Source of the DNA: Actinomycetes bacterium
GTDB lineage: Bacteria; Actinomycetota; Acidimicrobiia; Acidimicrobiales; Bog-793
Length of the DNA stretch: 43,274 nucleotides
NCBI GenBank assembly: GCA_021809425.1
Contig: JAKBAA010000024.1
Span: forward strand, 1 to 43,274
Direction of reading: 5' to 3'
Every line of letters starts with the position of its first letter. The first letter of the stretch is position 1. The notes under the pieces were generated by a model. That model made no database searches. It was given only the letters and a program-made list of their open reading frames with translations, and was not told the origin of the DNA. A program made the position numbers and the translations under genes. This document shows, piece by piece, positions 1 through 8,045 of this stretch.

Positions 1-1
1 G

Positions 2-136
2 CCGGCGCTCGGAGAGCACAGCGAGGCGATCCTTCGGGGCGCCGGCTACGCAGCCGACGAGGTCGCCGCCCTCGTCGATGCGGGTGTGGTCGTCAGCGCG
101 GCTCGAGATGGCGGTGGGCGCACCGCCTCCTGCTAG
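2..136 (+). CDS. CoA-transferase family III (CaiB/BaiF), C-terminal fragment
   Basis: The window opens inside a reading frame of 44 codons ending in TAG. The visible end, starting PALGEHSEAIL and running through GYAADEVAALVDAGVV, matches the usual C-terminus of class III CoA-transferases, where a GEH(T/S)-x-x-(I/V)L motif precedes a short helix and a GVV ending. These enzymes move CoA between acyl-CoA and free acids. Next to an aromatic-CoA pathway it could activate an aromatic or dicarboxylic acid, but the substrate is not visible. It converges on the CofG/CofH gene with 48 bases between. A weak stem (GCTCC 140-144, GGAGC 153-157) lies between them without a T-run. Confidence 0.7.
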   Translation, partial: PALGEHSEAILRGAGYAADEVAALVDAGVVVSAARDGGGRTASC

Positions 137-184
137 GCCGCTCCGGGCGTCGGGAGCCGCACGGGCCGCAGGAGCCGGGGGGCC

Positions 185-2476
185 TCAGGGCGCCGTCGCG
201 ACCGGACCGAGCCGTTCGTAGAGGGTGGTCCGCTGGACGACCGGTCGCCCGAGCGGTTCGATCGCCGCCCGCAGCTCGCCTGGCGTGAGGTTGCCATGGG
301 TGACCGCGCCGGCGGCGGCGGCGATCTGCTCGTCCATGAGGGTCCCGCCGGCGTCGTTGCAGCCGGCCCGAAGGAGGCGGCGGAGGCCCTCGAGCCCCGT
401 CTTCACCCAGCTCGCCTGGATGTTGTCGAGGAGGCCGAAGAAGGCGATCCGTGCGACGGCGTGCAGGAGGAGGACCTCGCGGAAGGTGGGCCCCCGCCGT
501 GCCCGGCCCTCGAGGAAGAGTGGCGTCGCCATGTGGACGAAGGGCAGCGGGACGAGCTCGGTGAAGCCACCCGTCTCCGCCTGCAGCTGGCGGGTCAAGC
601 CGAGGTGGTGAGCCCAGTGCCGCGGGTGCTCGACCGAGCCGAACATGATGGTGGCCGTGGACCGCAGGCCGACGCGGTGGGCGACGCGGTGCACCTCGAG
701 CCACTCGTCCGTACGGAGCTTGTCGGGGCAGAGCACCGACCGTACGTCGTCGTCGAGGATCTCGGCAGCCGTGCCGGGGATGCTGCCGAGCCCTGACGCC
801 CGGAGCCGGCGGAGGAACGTCTCGAGGTCCTCGCCGAGGCGGCGTGCGCCCTCGGAGATCTCGAAGGCGGAGAACCCGTGGACGTGGATGCGCTCCGAGC
901 CGGCCCGGACCGCCTGGAGCAGCTCGAGGTAGCGCTCACCGCCGAAGCCGGGCGGGATGCCCCCCTGGAGGCAGACCTCGGTCGCCCCGGCCTGGTCTGC
1001 CTCGGCGACGCGACGGCTGATCTCCTCGAGCGGCAGGAGGTAGGGCGCTTCGCGCAGGTGGAGCGACCGTGGTCCCTTGGAGAAGGCGCAGAAGCGGCAC
1101 TTGAAGCTGCACTGGTTGGTGAAGTTGACGTTGCGGTTGACCACGAAGGTCACGGCCTCACCCACCGCGCGGGCTCGAAGCTCGTCGGCGGTCTCGATCA
1201 CCTCCTGCACCTCGTGGCCGCGGGCCGCGAACAGGGTGACGAGCCCGTCCTCCTCGAGGGTGGCACCGGAGCGGGCGGCCTCGAGGAGCTCGGCGACCGC
1301 GCCGGCCGGCGAGCGCGCAGGGAGAGGCCCTGGCGGGCGGCGGCGGCGGGCGACCGGCTCGGCGGGCGGCGGCGCCGGGCCACCGGCCACCCAGGGGGAG
1401 TCCCGCGCGAGGCCTTCGGCGTCCGCGGCAGCGAGGACCCTCGGGCGCAGCGCGGCGTCGAGCCAGCGGTCGGGGGCGTTGGCCCATTCGGGGTGGAGCG
1501 GCAGGCGAGGGGCGAGGACGTAGCCCCGCGCCTCGAGGTCTCGCTCGAGGTCGGAGGGACCCGGCCCGTGGCGGGGCGAGGTGCTCGCCGGAGCGAGCGG
1601 CCCGAGATCGTCGGCACCACCGAGCAGCGGGAGATCGAGCCCGAGGGGCGATCGGGGAGGCGCCTCGACGTGCACCTCGAGCGGAAGGAGCAGGCGGGCC
1701 ACGGCGAGGGTCCAGAGCGCGTCGTCCAGCCTCGACCGGCCGCCCTCGACGGTTGCCACACCGACCGCCTGGACCTGGCCGTGCCGGTCATGGCTCGCCA
1801 CGATGGCGCGCAGCGTGGCGAGCTGCGCTTCCCGCTCGCCGACCGGTGGGACCGGCAGGAGGATGCTGAGCGGGATGCCGGACCGGCCGGCGGCGTCGAG
1901 GGACGCGGCCAGTGCCGGTCCCCGGTCGCGACCCGACCGGACGCGGCGCGAGCCCGTCGGCCTGTCGAGGTGGTCGCCGGGGAGGAGCACGACGCCGCAG
2001 CTCACCGCGCGAAGCGTTGCGAGCGTCGCCTCCTCGAGGCGGGAGAGCTCGAGCCGGACCGGGAGGCCGGTCTCGTCGAGGATACGGCGGGCCGCACGGA
2101 CGAGGAGCTCGAGCCCGGGGTCGGGACCGTCCGGATCGCCGAGGGTGGGCACCGGGCGACCGGGGCGCTCGCCGAGGCCGACCAGCACCTCGGCGAGCGC
2201 CCCGGGCTCCGCCGCTCGGGCATGTGCAAGGAGGGCGTCGAGGGAGGGGATCGCCGGATCGGCGAGCGCCCGGCGATCGGTGCGGCGCGCGGTCGGGTCG
2301 TTCGGCCGGCCGGGGGGCGAGACGGCGAGGCGGGCGGCTGCCGAGTAGGTCAGTCGCCGTCCGTGCCGCTCGTCCCGTCGCCGGCCGGCGCGGGCGCAGA
2401 GCATGCCGGTCGAGGTGGTGAGCAGGGTGGCGTCGGTGGGTGGCCCGTCCTCGGTGGGGCCCGCCGAGGTGGGCAT
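185..2476 (-). CDS. CofG-CofH fusion (FO-synthase type) with degenerate CofG half and intact CofH half
   Basis: This 763-residue protein has the two-domain plan of actinobacterial FO synthase (FbiC). Residues about 440-763 are CofH: the radical-SAM motif CSFKCRFC (Cys456, Cys460, Cys463) is intact, and the tail keeps the family pattern around FVHMATPLF and NIQASWVKTG. CofH joins a tyrosine-derived 4-hydroxybenzyl group to 5-amino-6-ribitylaminouracil. Residues about 42-375 align with CofG (LTYS, a GLGERP segment, APPRSPL, RPRVLAAADAEGLARDSPW), but the CX3CX2C motif expected just after LTYS is absent. That stretch reads SAAARLAVSPPGRPNDPTAR and has no cysteine. CofG-type closure of the deazaflavin ring is therefore unlikely from this protein. 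The ATG at 2476 was chosen because it follows the FrhB-like stop by one base (TGAGATG), so translation is probably coupled; longer in-frame starts would lie inside that gene. Confidence 0.85.
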   Translation of the reverse strand: MPTSAGPTEDGPPTDATLLTTSTGMLCARAGRRRDERHGRRLTYSAAARLAVSPPGRPNDPTARRTDRRALADPAIPSLDALLAHARAAEPGALAEVLVGLGERPGRPVPTLGDPDGPDPGLELLVRAARRILDETGLPVRLELSRLEEATLATLRAVSCGVVLLPGDHLDRPTGSRRVRSGRDRGPALAASLDAAGRSGIPLSILLPVPPVGEREAQLATLRAIVASHDRHGQVQAVGVATVEGGRSRLDDALWTLAVARLLLPLEVHVEAPPRSPLGLDLPLLGGADDLGPLAPASTSPRHGPGPSDLERDLEARGYVLAPRLPLHPEWANAPDRWLDAALRPRVLAAADAEGLARDSPWVAGGPAPPPAEPVARRRRPPGPLPARSPAGAVAELLEAARSGATLEEDGLVTLFAARGHEVQEVIETADELRARAVGEAVTFVVNRNVNFTNQCSFKCRFCAFSKGPRSLHLREAPYLLPLEEISRRVAEADQAGATEVCLQGGIPPGFGGERYLELLQAVRAGSERIHVHGFSAFEISEGARRLGEDLETFLRRLRASGLGSIPGTAAEILDDDVRSVLCPDKLRTDEWLEVHRVAHRVGLRSTATIMFGSVEHPRHWAHHLGLTRQLQAETGGFTELVPLPFVHMATPLFLEGRARRGPTFREVLLLHAVARIAFFGLLDNIQASWVKTGLEGLRRLLRAGCNDAGGTLMDEQIAAAAGAVTHGNLTPGELRAAIEPLGRPVVQRTTLYERLGPVATAP

Positions 2477-2477
2477 C

Positions 2478-3635
2478 TCAGGGGCGGTGGCCACGGGCGC
2501 GTTGCTTCGCGGCGAGCCGCTCGAGGAGGGCGGTCGCCTCCGGCAGCTCGCCCGGCGGCCGCTGCTCGAGGACCTCGTCCTCGAGCATGGCCTCCACCCA
2601 TTCGGCGGCGGCGGGGGTCCGGACGACGGCCATGGTCCACCCGTCGAGGCCGACGCCGCCAGCCGAGAGGTCCGCGAGCTCGCCGGAGAAGTCGGTGCAG
2701 GAGCCGCACTGGGCGCGCACCGTTGGTCGGACCTCGCGGAGGGGGATCTCGACGACGTTGCCGTCTGCCACACGGGCTGCGGAGCCGGCGACGCGGCCCG
2801 CGGCGATGTGACTGAGGTCCTGGTCGGTCGAGACGAGGAGCTTGCCCTTGACGTTCACCCTGGTGACGCGCGTGAGGTCCAGCCCGAAGCGCACCTCGAG
2901 CAGGTCATGGAGGAAGGCCGTCTCCTCGAAGGTCTCGCTGCACATGAGGGCGATGGAAAGGACGACGGGACGGAATCGCTTGAGCCCGCTGACCTGCCCC
3001 TTCACGAGCCCGGCGACCTGGCAGGGCAGGCCGACGAAGGCGAGGCGCATCGTCGGGGCAGCCTCGTGGAGCATGAGGAGGCTACGCGAGTAGGTGTAGC
3101 GGGAGCCGGCGCTCGAAAGGACCTCGTCGGGCTCGGTCACGATGACCGGCAGGTTGTGCCAGGGGCGATCGGGGTCGGGCCGGGTGACGATGGCGCCGTC
3201 GATGCGACCGGTCCGCATCGCCCAGGCGAGCGCCGCCGTCACGAGCCCGCCGTCCTGTCCGGCGCTGGCGACGGCGCGCAGGACTCGCCGATCGAGCTCG
3301 TTGCCGAGGGCCTCGTCCGGTCGGCGCGTGCGGCCGAAGCGATGCAGCTCGAGCGACTCGGGGTCCGGCCGGAAGCGGGAGCAGACCCTCGTGCAGGCGT
3401 CGCAGCCGGCATCGCCGAAGCGGCAGCCGTCCGGGCCGGACGCCTCGTCGGTCTGATAGGGGCGGGTCTCCCCGGAGGCGTAGGCGAGCACCTTTCGTGG
3501 GCAGGCCACCACGCAGGCGCCACAGCCGGCGCAGACGTCGGTGCCGGCGACCTCCCGGAAGAGGTCGGACCAGCTGGGCTTCGGTGCCGACTGCTCGGGC
3601 ACTGCCGGGTCCCCGACGACCGAGTCGACCCTCAT
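2478..3635 (-). CDS. FrhB-family coenzyme F420 oxidoreductase subunit with two Fe-S motifs
   Basis: This 385-residue protein belongs to the F420 hydrogenase/dehydrogenase beta-subunit family. The N-terminus has a ferredoxin-type motif CAGCGACVVACP (Cys35, 38, 41, 45) and a second cluster motif with Cys71, 78, 81 and 85. The body shows the family signatures AFVGLPCQVAGL, a SIALMCSETF strand, and CGSCTDFSGELADLSAGGVG. FrhB-type proteins bind FAD and exchange a hydride with F420, passing electrons to Fe-S clusters. It sits in the ferredoxin-hcrCAB operon, 31 bases after hcrB, and is directly followed by the CofH fusion. I infer that it links F420H2 to the ferredoxin or to the reductase. The family also includes glutamate-synthase-like and assimilatory-sulfite-reductase subunits, so the exact partner is open. 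ATG start with a purine-rich GGGGGCGGAG stretch just ahead. Confidence 0.85.
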   Translation of the reverse strand: MRVDSVVGDPAVPEQSAPKPSWSDLFREVAGTDVCAGCGACVVACPRKVLAYASGETRPYQTDEASGPDGCRFGDAGCDACTRVCSRFRPDPESLELHRFGRTRRPDEALGNELDRRVLRAVASAGQDGGLVTAALAWAMRTGRIDGAIVTRPDPDRPWHNLPVIVTEPDEVLSSAGSRYTYSRSLLMLHEAAPTMRLAFVGLPCQVAGLVKGQVSGLKRFRPVVLSIALMCSETFEETAFLHDLLEVRFGLDLTRVTRVNVKGKLLVSTDQDLSHIAAGRVAGSAARVADGNVVEIPLREVRPTVRAQCGSCTDFSGELADLSAGGVGLDGWTMAVVRTPAAAEWVEAMLEDEVLEQRPPGELPEATALLERLAAKQRARGHRP

Positions 3636-3666
3636 CTCCGCCCCCTTCCCTGCCAGGCAGCCGCCG

Positions 3667-4653
3667 TCATGCTCGCCCCGCCGCCTGGCGCACGGCTCGC
3701 TCGACGATCACCTTCACCATCCGCTTGCGCCATGGGAAGCTGAGGTCGGTGTTGTCCAGCGGCTTCGCAAGGCGCGCCGCCTCGGTGGCCGCCCGGTCGA
3801 TGGCGTCGTCGTCGAGCTCGCCGCCGACCAGCAGGTCGGCAGCGCTCGGGACCTCGAGCGGATGCGACGCCACTGCCCCGAGGACGATGCGGCAGCCGTC
3901 GACGACCGGTCCGTCGAGGTGCAGCGCGACGGCGGCCGAGGCGACCGGGAAGTCCATCGAGGCCCTGCGACGGAGCTTCTGGTACGCCGAGCGCCACCCC
4001 TCGCTCGCGGGCAGGCGGAGCGCGGTGAGGACCTCGGTGGCGGCGAGGGCCAGGTAGGCCGCGCCGTCGTCCGCATAGAGGGAGGCCACCGGAACCTCGC
4101 GCATGCCGTCGGGCCCGGCGAGGAGGGCGGTGGCGCCGAGGGCGATCGCCATCGGCGCCGTGTCCGACGAGGAGACCGCCCAGCAGCGCGGGCTCGAGGC
4201 GGCGACCCGGCACACCTCGCCTCCGGCCTTCCGGCAGAAGCCGATGGCGGAACGCCACTCCTCGGTCATGTCGTAGTAGTTGCAGCGGGTGTCGACGCAG
4301 AGGTTGCCGCCGACGGTGCCGGCATTGCGAAGCGCCGGGGTCGAGACGACCCTGACGGCCTCGAGGTACCCGGGCTGCTGCTCGCGCAGGGCCGGATGGC
4401 GAAGCGCCTGGCTCAAGGTGGTGCCGGCACCGAGGGTGGCGGCGCCGGAGGGCGACACCTCGAGCTGTCGCAGGGCGTCGAGGTGACCGATGGCGACGAG
4501 CACCTCGGGGGCCAGCTGGCGCCGCTTCATCTTGGGGAGGAGATCGGTCCCGCCGGCGACGAGCTTGGCCCGCCCGCCGTGGTCGGCGAGCATCTGGGTC
4601 GCCTCGACGGGCGACCCCGGTCGAAGGTAGCTAAAGACTGGCAGTCGCAGCAT
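3667..4653 (-). CDS. hcrB: 4-hydroxybenzoyl-CoA reductase, beta (FAD) subunit
   Basis: The 328-residue protein is the FAD-binding medium subunit of the xanthine-oxidase family (AGGTDLLP at 33-40, TVGGNLC at 113-119). It carries the insertion that distinguishes 4-hydroxybenzoyl-CoA reductase from other family members. Within residues 119-160, Cys124, Cys140, Cys148 and Cys157 have spacing C-x15-C-x7-C-x8-C, which as I recall matches the [4Fe-4S] ligands of the Thauera enzyme. The extra cluster carries low-potential electrons from ferredoxin toward the molybdenum site, the reverse of normal flow in this family. HcrABC removes the phenolic OH from 4-hydroxybenzoyl-CoA, giving benzoyl-CoA. The start overlaps the hcrA end by 23 bases. 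Confidence 0.92.
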   Translation of the reverse strand: MLRLPVFSYLRPGSPVEATQMLADHGGRAKLVAGGTDLLPKMKRRQLAPEVLVAIGHLDALRQLEVSPSGAATLGAGTTLSQALRHPALREQQPGYLEAVRVVSTPALRNAGTVGGNLCVDTRCNYYDMTEEWRSAIGFCRKAGGEVCRVAASSPRCWAVSSSDTAPMAIALGATALLAGPDGMREVPVASLYADDGAAYLALAATEVLTALRLPASEGWRSAYQKLRRRASMDFPVASAAVALHLDGPVVDGCRIVLGAVASHPLEVPSAADLLVGGELDDDAIDRAATEAARLAKPLDNTDLSFPWRKRMVKVIVERAVRQAAGRA

Positions 4654-7045
4654 CGGGCGAGACCTTCGTGCAGGGGGGATAAGGGATGTCCGGGAACCGG
4701 CGCGGGCCGACGCGTCCCTCGCCGCCCTTGGCTCGCTGGTCGAGGGCCCGAAGGACCTTGTCGGGCGTCACGGGCACCTCGTCGATCCAGACCCCGAGGG
4801 CGTCGTGGATCGCCGAGACGACGGCAGGGACCACGGGGAGCATCGGTCCCTGCCCGACCTCCTTCGCGCCATAGGGGCCTTCTGGATCGATCGTCTCGAC
4901 GAGGATCGTCTCGATCGCTGGCATGTCGAGGGCGAGCGGGGTCTTGTACTCGAGCACCGAGGGGTGGTGGTGCAGGCCCTTCCGGTAGGACTGCTCCTCC
5001 ATGAGGGCCTCGCCGAGCGCCATGTAGACGCTCCCGTCGACCTGGCCCCGGACGAGGACGGGGTTGAGGATGCGCCCGATGTCATGGGCCACGAAGACCT
5101 TGTTGACCCGCACCTCGCCGGTGAGGGGATCTGCGTCGAGGTCGACGACGGCGGCGGTGAACGTGAAGGCCGGGCTGGGCCCGACCCCGGAGCCCCGGAA
5201 TCGACCGGAGATGCCCTTCGGCGGCGCATAGCTGCCGCTCGTGCTGATCGTTCCACGAGCCTCCTCGGCGAGCGCCACCGCCTCCTCGAAGGAGACCTCG
5301 CCGATGCCGCCGTCACCCACGCGCACGGCGGCGCCGGGCTGGCCGCCCCGGCTGGCGACGGCGTCGACGAGGATGGCCCGCATCTTGCGGGCCGCGTCGA
5401 TCGCTGCGTTGCCTGCCATGAACGTGACGCGCGACGAGTAGCTGCCGAGGTCGACGGGGGTGAGGCCGGTGTCGGCGGTGACGACGCGGACGTCGCCCCG
5501 GGCGAGGCCGAGCTCCTCGGCGACGAGGGTGGCGAGGACGGTGTCCGAGCCCTGGCCGATGTCGGTGGCGCCGCAGAACACGGTGACCCCGCCCCGGTCG
5601 ACCTTGAGGTTGACCTCGCTGTGGGGCATGCGGTTGAGGTACATCGGGAACCCGGCACCGCACAGGTAGGCGGAGACGGCGAAGCCCTGCCCGTGCCCGA
5701 CCGGGCGCGGGCGGCGGCGGAAGGCGGAGGCAGCGACGACCTTCTCGGTGACCTCCTCGAGCCCCGAGGAGGTGATGCGCAGGCCGTTGACGGTCCTCGT
5801 GTAGGGCTTCACGAAGTTCTGCTGGCGGAGCACGACCGGGTCGATGGCGAGGTCGTCGGCGAGCTTGTCGAGGTGGATCTCGAGGCCGAAGCGGGGCTGG
5901 GGGACGCCGTGACCGCGCTTTGGCCCGCAGGTCGCCTTGTTGGTGAAGACGCGAGCGCCCTCGAAGCGGTAGGCAGGGATCGCGTAGGTCGCCGTCTGGA
6001 GCGCGCCGGTGTAGTGGGTGGTCGCCACGCCGAGCGAGGCGTAGGCCCCTCCGTCAAGGGCCGTGCGGAAGTGCATCGCCGTGATCTTCCCGTCGCGGGT
6101 CGCGCCGGTCCGCACCCACATGAGCACCGGATGGCGGCCGCGATGGTTGTAGAACACCTCCTCCCTCGTGAGGGTGCACTTGACGGGGCGACCGGTGACC
6201 ATGGCGAGCTTGGCGACCGCGACCTCGTGGGCGAACGGGTCCACCTTGCCACCGAACCCTCCGCCGTGGGGCGTGGCCACGACCCGGACGTGGCCCATCG
6301 GCAGCTCGAGCACCTTCGAGAGGACGCGGTGGACGTTGTGAGGTGCCTGGGTGGAGGACCACAAGGTGAGCTGGTCGCCGGCGAAGACCGCGGTCGCAGA
6401 GTGCTCCTCCATGGCGAGGTGGTTGCTCCCCTCGTAGAAGAGGACGTCCTCGCGCACGTGGTCGGCGAGTGCGAATCCCTCGTCGACGTCGCCGAACTCA
6501 AGGGCGACGAAGCGGTGGATGTTCCCGATCTCGGTGTCCCCGTGGATCGGCTCGTCGACGGGAACCTCGAGGGCCTCCTCGATGCTCCCGACGGTCGCGA
6601 GCACCTCGTAGTCCACCTCGATCAGCTTGCAGGCCGCCCGTGCCGTGGGCTCGTCCCGAGCGGCAACGGCTGCGACGGGGTCGCCCACGTAGCGGACCTT
6701 GGCCGAGGCGAGAACCTCCTCGTCCTGGCTGATCGGGAGCGGACCGAAGCGGATGGGGAGGTCCTCGCTCGTGAGCACGGCGGTGACGCCCGGCAAGGAC
6801 CGGGCGGCCGTCGCGTCGACCGAGCGGATCCGGGCGTGAGGATGGGGGCTTCGGAGCAGCACGCAGGCGAGCATGCCGGGTAGCTCGATGTCGTCGGCGT
6901 AGATGGTGGCGCCGGTCACCTTCTGCACGCCGTCGACGCGTGGCAGGGCCTTGCCGACGACGCGGAAGGCTGCCCCAGGCTCGTCGTCGCCACCGGGGCC
7001 GGCGCCGAGACGCCGGCCCGCCCACGCCTCCGGCCCGGCGCTCAT
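4631..7045 (-). CDS. hcrA: 4-hydroxybenzoyl-CoA reductase, alpha (molybdopterin) subunit
   Basis: This 804-residue large subunit of the xanthine-oxidase family begins with an aldehyde oxidase/xanthine dehydrogenase a/b hammerhead region (RVDGVQKVTGATIYADDI). The molybdopterin-binding domain follows, with VVATPHGGGFGGK, GATDIGQGSDTVLATLVAEE and, near the end, EGPYGAKEVGQG, whose Glu is the expected active-site carboxylate. The length is normal or slightly long for HcrA. It overlaps hcrC by four bases (ATGA) and hcrB by 23 bases, so the three subunits are translationally coupled. Because HcrB in the same operon carries the diagnostic cluster, 4-hydroxybenzoyl-CoA reductase is preferred over CO dehydrogenase, nicotinate or xanthine dehydrogenase. 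Confidence 0.9.
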   Translation of the reverse strand: MSAGPEAWAGRRLGAGPGGDDEPGAAFRVVGKALPRVDGVQKVTGATIYADDIELPGMLACVLLRSPHPHARIRSVDATAARSLPGVTAVLTSEDLPIRFGPLPISQDEEVLASAKVRYVGDPVAAVAARDEPTARAACKLIEVDYEVLATVGSIEEALEVPVDEPIHGDTEIGNIHRFVALEFGDVDEGFALADHVREDVLFYEGSNHLAMEEHSATAVFAGDQLTLWSSTQAPHNVHRVLSKVLELPMGHVRVVATPHGGGFGGKVDPFAHEVAVAKLAMVTGRPVKCTLTREEVFYNHRGRHPVLMWVRTGATRDGKITAMHFRTALDGGAYASLGVATTHYTGALQTATYAIPAYRFEGARVFTNKATCGPKRGHGVPQPRFGLEIHLDKLADDLAIDPVVLRQQNFVKPYTRTVNGLRITSSGLEEVTEKVVAASAFRRRPRPVGHGQGFAVSAYLCGAGFPMYLNRMPHSEVNLKVDRGGVTVFCGATDIGQGSDTVLATLVAEELGLARGDVRVVTADTGLTPVDLGSYSSRVTFMAGNAAIDAARKMRAILVDAVASRGGQPGAAVRVGDGGIGEVSFEEAVALAEEARGTISTSGSYAPPKGISGRFRGSGVGPSPAFTFTAAVVDLDADPLTGEVRVNKVFVAHDIGRILNPVLVRGQVDGSVYMALGEALMEEQSYRKGLHHHPSVLEYKTPLALDMPAIETILVETIDPEGPYGAKEVGQGPMLPVVPAVVSAIHDALGVWIDEVPVTPDKVLRALDQRAKGGEGRVGPRRFPDIPYPPCTKVSPDAATASL

Positions 7046-7533
7046 CGCTCGCCTCGAAGGCGGGCCGCGGCGACCCCGACGGCGTCGACGATGCTCGCGT
7101 ACCCGGTGCAGCGACAGACGTTGCCGGAGAGGGCGTCACGAATCTCGCCCTCGGTCGGCTCGTCGTTCTCGTCGAGGAGCGCCTTTGCCGACATCAGCAT
7201 GCCGGCCGTGCAGTAGCCGCACTGGGAGGCGCCGAGCTCCATGAAGGCGTCCTGGAGGGGGTGCAGGTCCGGCCCCGACGCGAGGCCCTCCACGGTCACG
7301 ATGGCGGCGCCCTCGACCTCGGTCGCGAGGAGCAGGCAGGAGAGCTTCTGGTCGCCGTCGACGAGGACGGTGCAGGCGCCGCACTCGCCGAGCTCGCAGC
7401 CGTGCTTGGTCCCGGTCAGGCGGAGGCGCTCCCGGAGCACCTCGAGGAGCGTCTCGTTCTCGGCGACGATCGTCTCGCGGGGCTCGCCATTGACCGAGAG
7501 GCGCACGACCCTCGAGGATCCCGGCGGGCTCAT
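7042..7533 (-). CDS. hcrC: 4-hydroxybenzoyl-CoA reductase, gamma (2x[2Fe-2S]) subunit
   Basis: The 163-residue protein is the small iron-sulfur subunit of the xanthine-oxidase family. The plant-type [2Fe-2S] motif is in GCELGECGACTVLVDG, with a fourth ligand in KLSC. The second, helical cluster uses CGYC (SQCGYCTAGM) and CRC (GNVCRCTGY). It passes electrons between the FAD/[4Fe-4S] subunit and molybdenum. The ATG at 7533 was chosen over upstream in-frame codons because it overlaps the ferredoxin stop as ATGA and gives the normal family length; its own stop overlaps the hcrA start in the same way. The order ferredoxin-hcrC-hcrA-hcrB suggests that the ferredoxin is the direct donor. Confidence 0.92.
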   Translation of the reverse strand: MSPPGSSRVVRLSVNGEPRETIVAENETLLEVLRERLRLTGTKHGCELGECGACTVLVDGDQKLSCLLLATEVEGAAIVTVEGLASGPDLHPLQDAFMELGASQCGYCTAGMLMSAKALLDENDEPTEGEIRDALSGNVCRCTGYASIVDAVGVAAARLRGER

Positions 7534-7817
7534 GCGCGTTCCGTCCAGGCACGAACGAGCGCGCGGGCAGCGGCGGCGTCTTCGAAATGGACCCGGTTGA
7601 TGTGGGTGAAGTCCGCCCATTCGGCGGGCACCTCGGCCTGCGGGTGGATGGCCTCGACCGGGCACACCTCGACACAGGCTGCGCAGTCGATGCAGGTGAC
7701 CGGGTCGATGAACAGCATCTCGTCCTCGGGCTCGGCGGTGATGCAGTCGACCGGACAGACGTCCACGCACGAGCGGTCCTGGGTGCCGATGCACGTGGCA
7801 CCGATGACGTAGGCCAA
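7530..7817 (-). CDS. 7Fe ferredoxin (FdxA type)
   Basis: This 95-residue ferredoxin carries cysteines at 9, 17, 21, 25 and 42, 45, 48, 52. The first group (C-x7-C-x3-C-P) and the second (CIDCAACVEVCP) have the spacing of the Azotobacter/mycobacterial [3Fe-4S][4Fe-4S] ferredoxins rather than clostridial 8Fe ones. The start is TTG: GCGAGGTGCCACC precedes it and no ATG or GTG lies close by in frame, and the resulting N-terminus MAYVIG resembles MTYVI of FdxA. As first gene of the hcr operon it is the likely electron donor for the 4-hydroxybenzoyl-CoA reductase, and perhaps for the benzoyl-CoA reductase encoded across the divergent promoter region. Confidence 0.9.
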   Translation of the reverse strand: MAYVIGATCIGTQDRSCVDVCPVDCITAEPEDEMLFIDPVTCIDCAACVEVCPVEAIHPQAEVPAEWADFTHINRVHFEDAAAARALVRAWTERA

Positions 7818-7929
7818 GGTGGCACCTCGCTTCCTGTGGCTCGGGTCCCTCGATCGGCGAAGCCCGACCGGGAACGGTCCGCTCGAGCCAGCCCCAAAGT
7901 AGAGTGCTGCGCTAGACGTGGTAAGGCGA

Positions 7930-7959
7930 ACTATATTGAACTGACGTTCGGTAGGTCAA
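7930..7959 (-). promoter_or_regulatory. Sigma70-type promoter of the fdx-hcrCAB-frhB-cofH operon
   Basis: Read on the minus strand, TTGACC (7959-7954) is followed after 18 bases by TATAGT (7935-7930). It is the best -35/-10 pair in the window and lies in a short AT-rich patch of the 228-base gap between the ferredoxin and hemerythrin genes. Transcription would start near 7923, leaving a leader of about 105 bases. The rest of the gap (to 8045) holds no open frame; no clear plus-strand promoter was seen. Confidence 0.6.
7938..7949. promoter_or_regulatory. Inverted repeat GAAC-N4-GTTC, candidate operator
   Basis: A perfect 4-base inverted repeat with a 4-base centre (GAACTGACGTTC) lies inside the spacer between the -35 and -10 boxes of the hcr operon promoter. 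A protein bound here would block RNA polymerase. The TetR-family gene starting 540 bases away on the other strand is the obvious candidate, but the repeat is short and its use is inferred. Confidence 0.35.
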
Positions 7960-8045
7960 GATGCGAGTCAGCCGATCCGGCGCTGGCCCGGGTGTCACGG
8001 GCGTGGACCGGCCGTCGCGTGCAGCGTGCAGCGGGGGAGGATGCG

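Noticed and set aside
137-184. Terminator between the CoA-transferase end and the CofG/CofH gene
   Set aside because: Only a five-base stem with an eight-base loop and no U-tract was found, too weak to list as a feature.
4805-6883. Plus-strand 692-codon frame opposite hcrA
   Set aside because: It is the antisense of a full molybdopterin-subunit gene; its Val/Asp/Arg-rich composition has no domain motif.
3667-7533. Aerobic CO dehydrogenase, xanthine or nicotinate dehydrogenase
   Set aside because: The FAD subunit carries the four-cysteine insertion (Cys124, 140, 148, 157) characteristic of 4-hydroxybenzoyl-CoA reductase.
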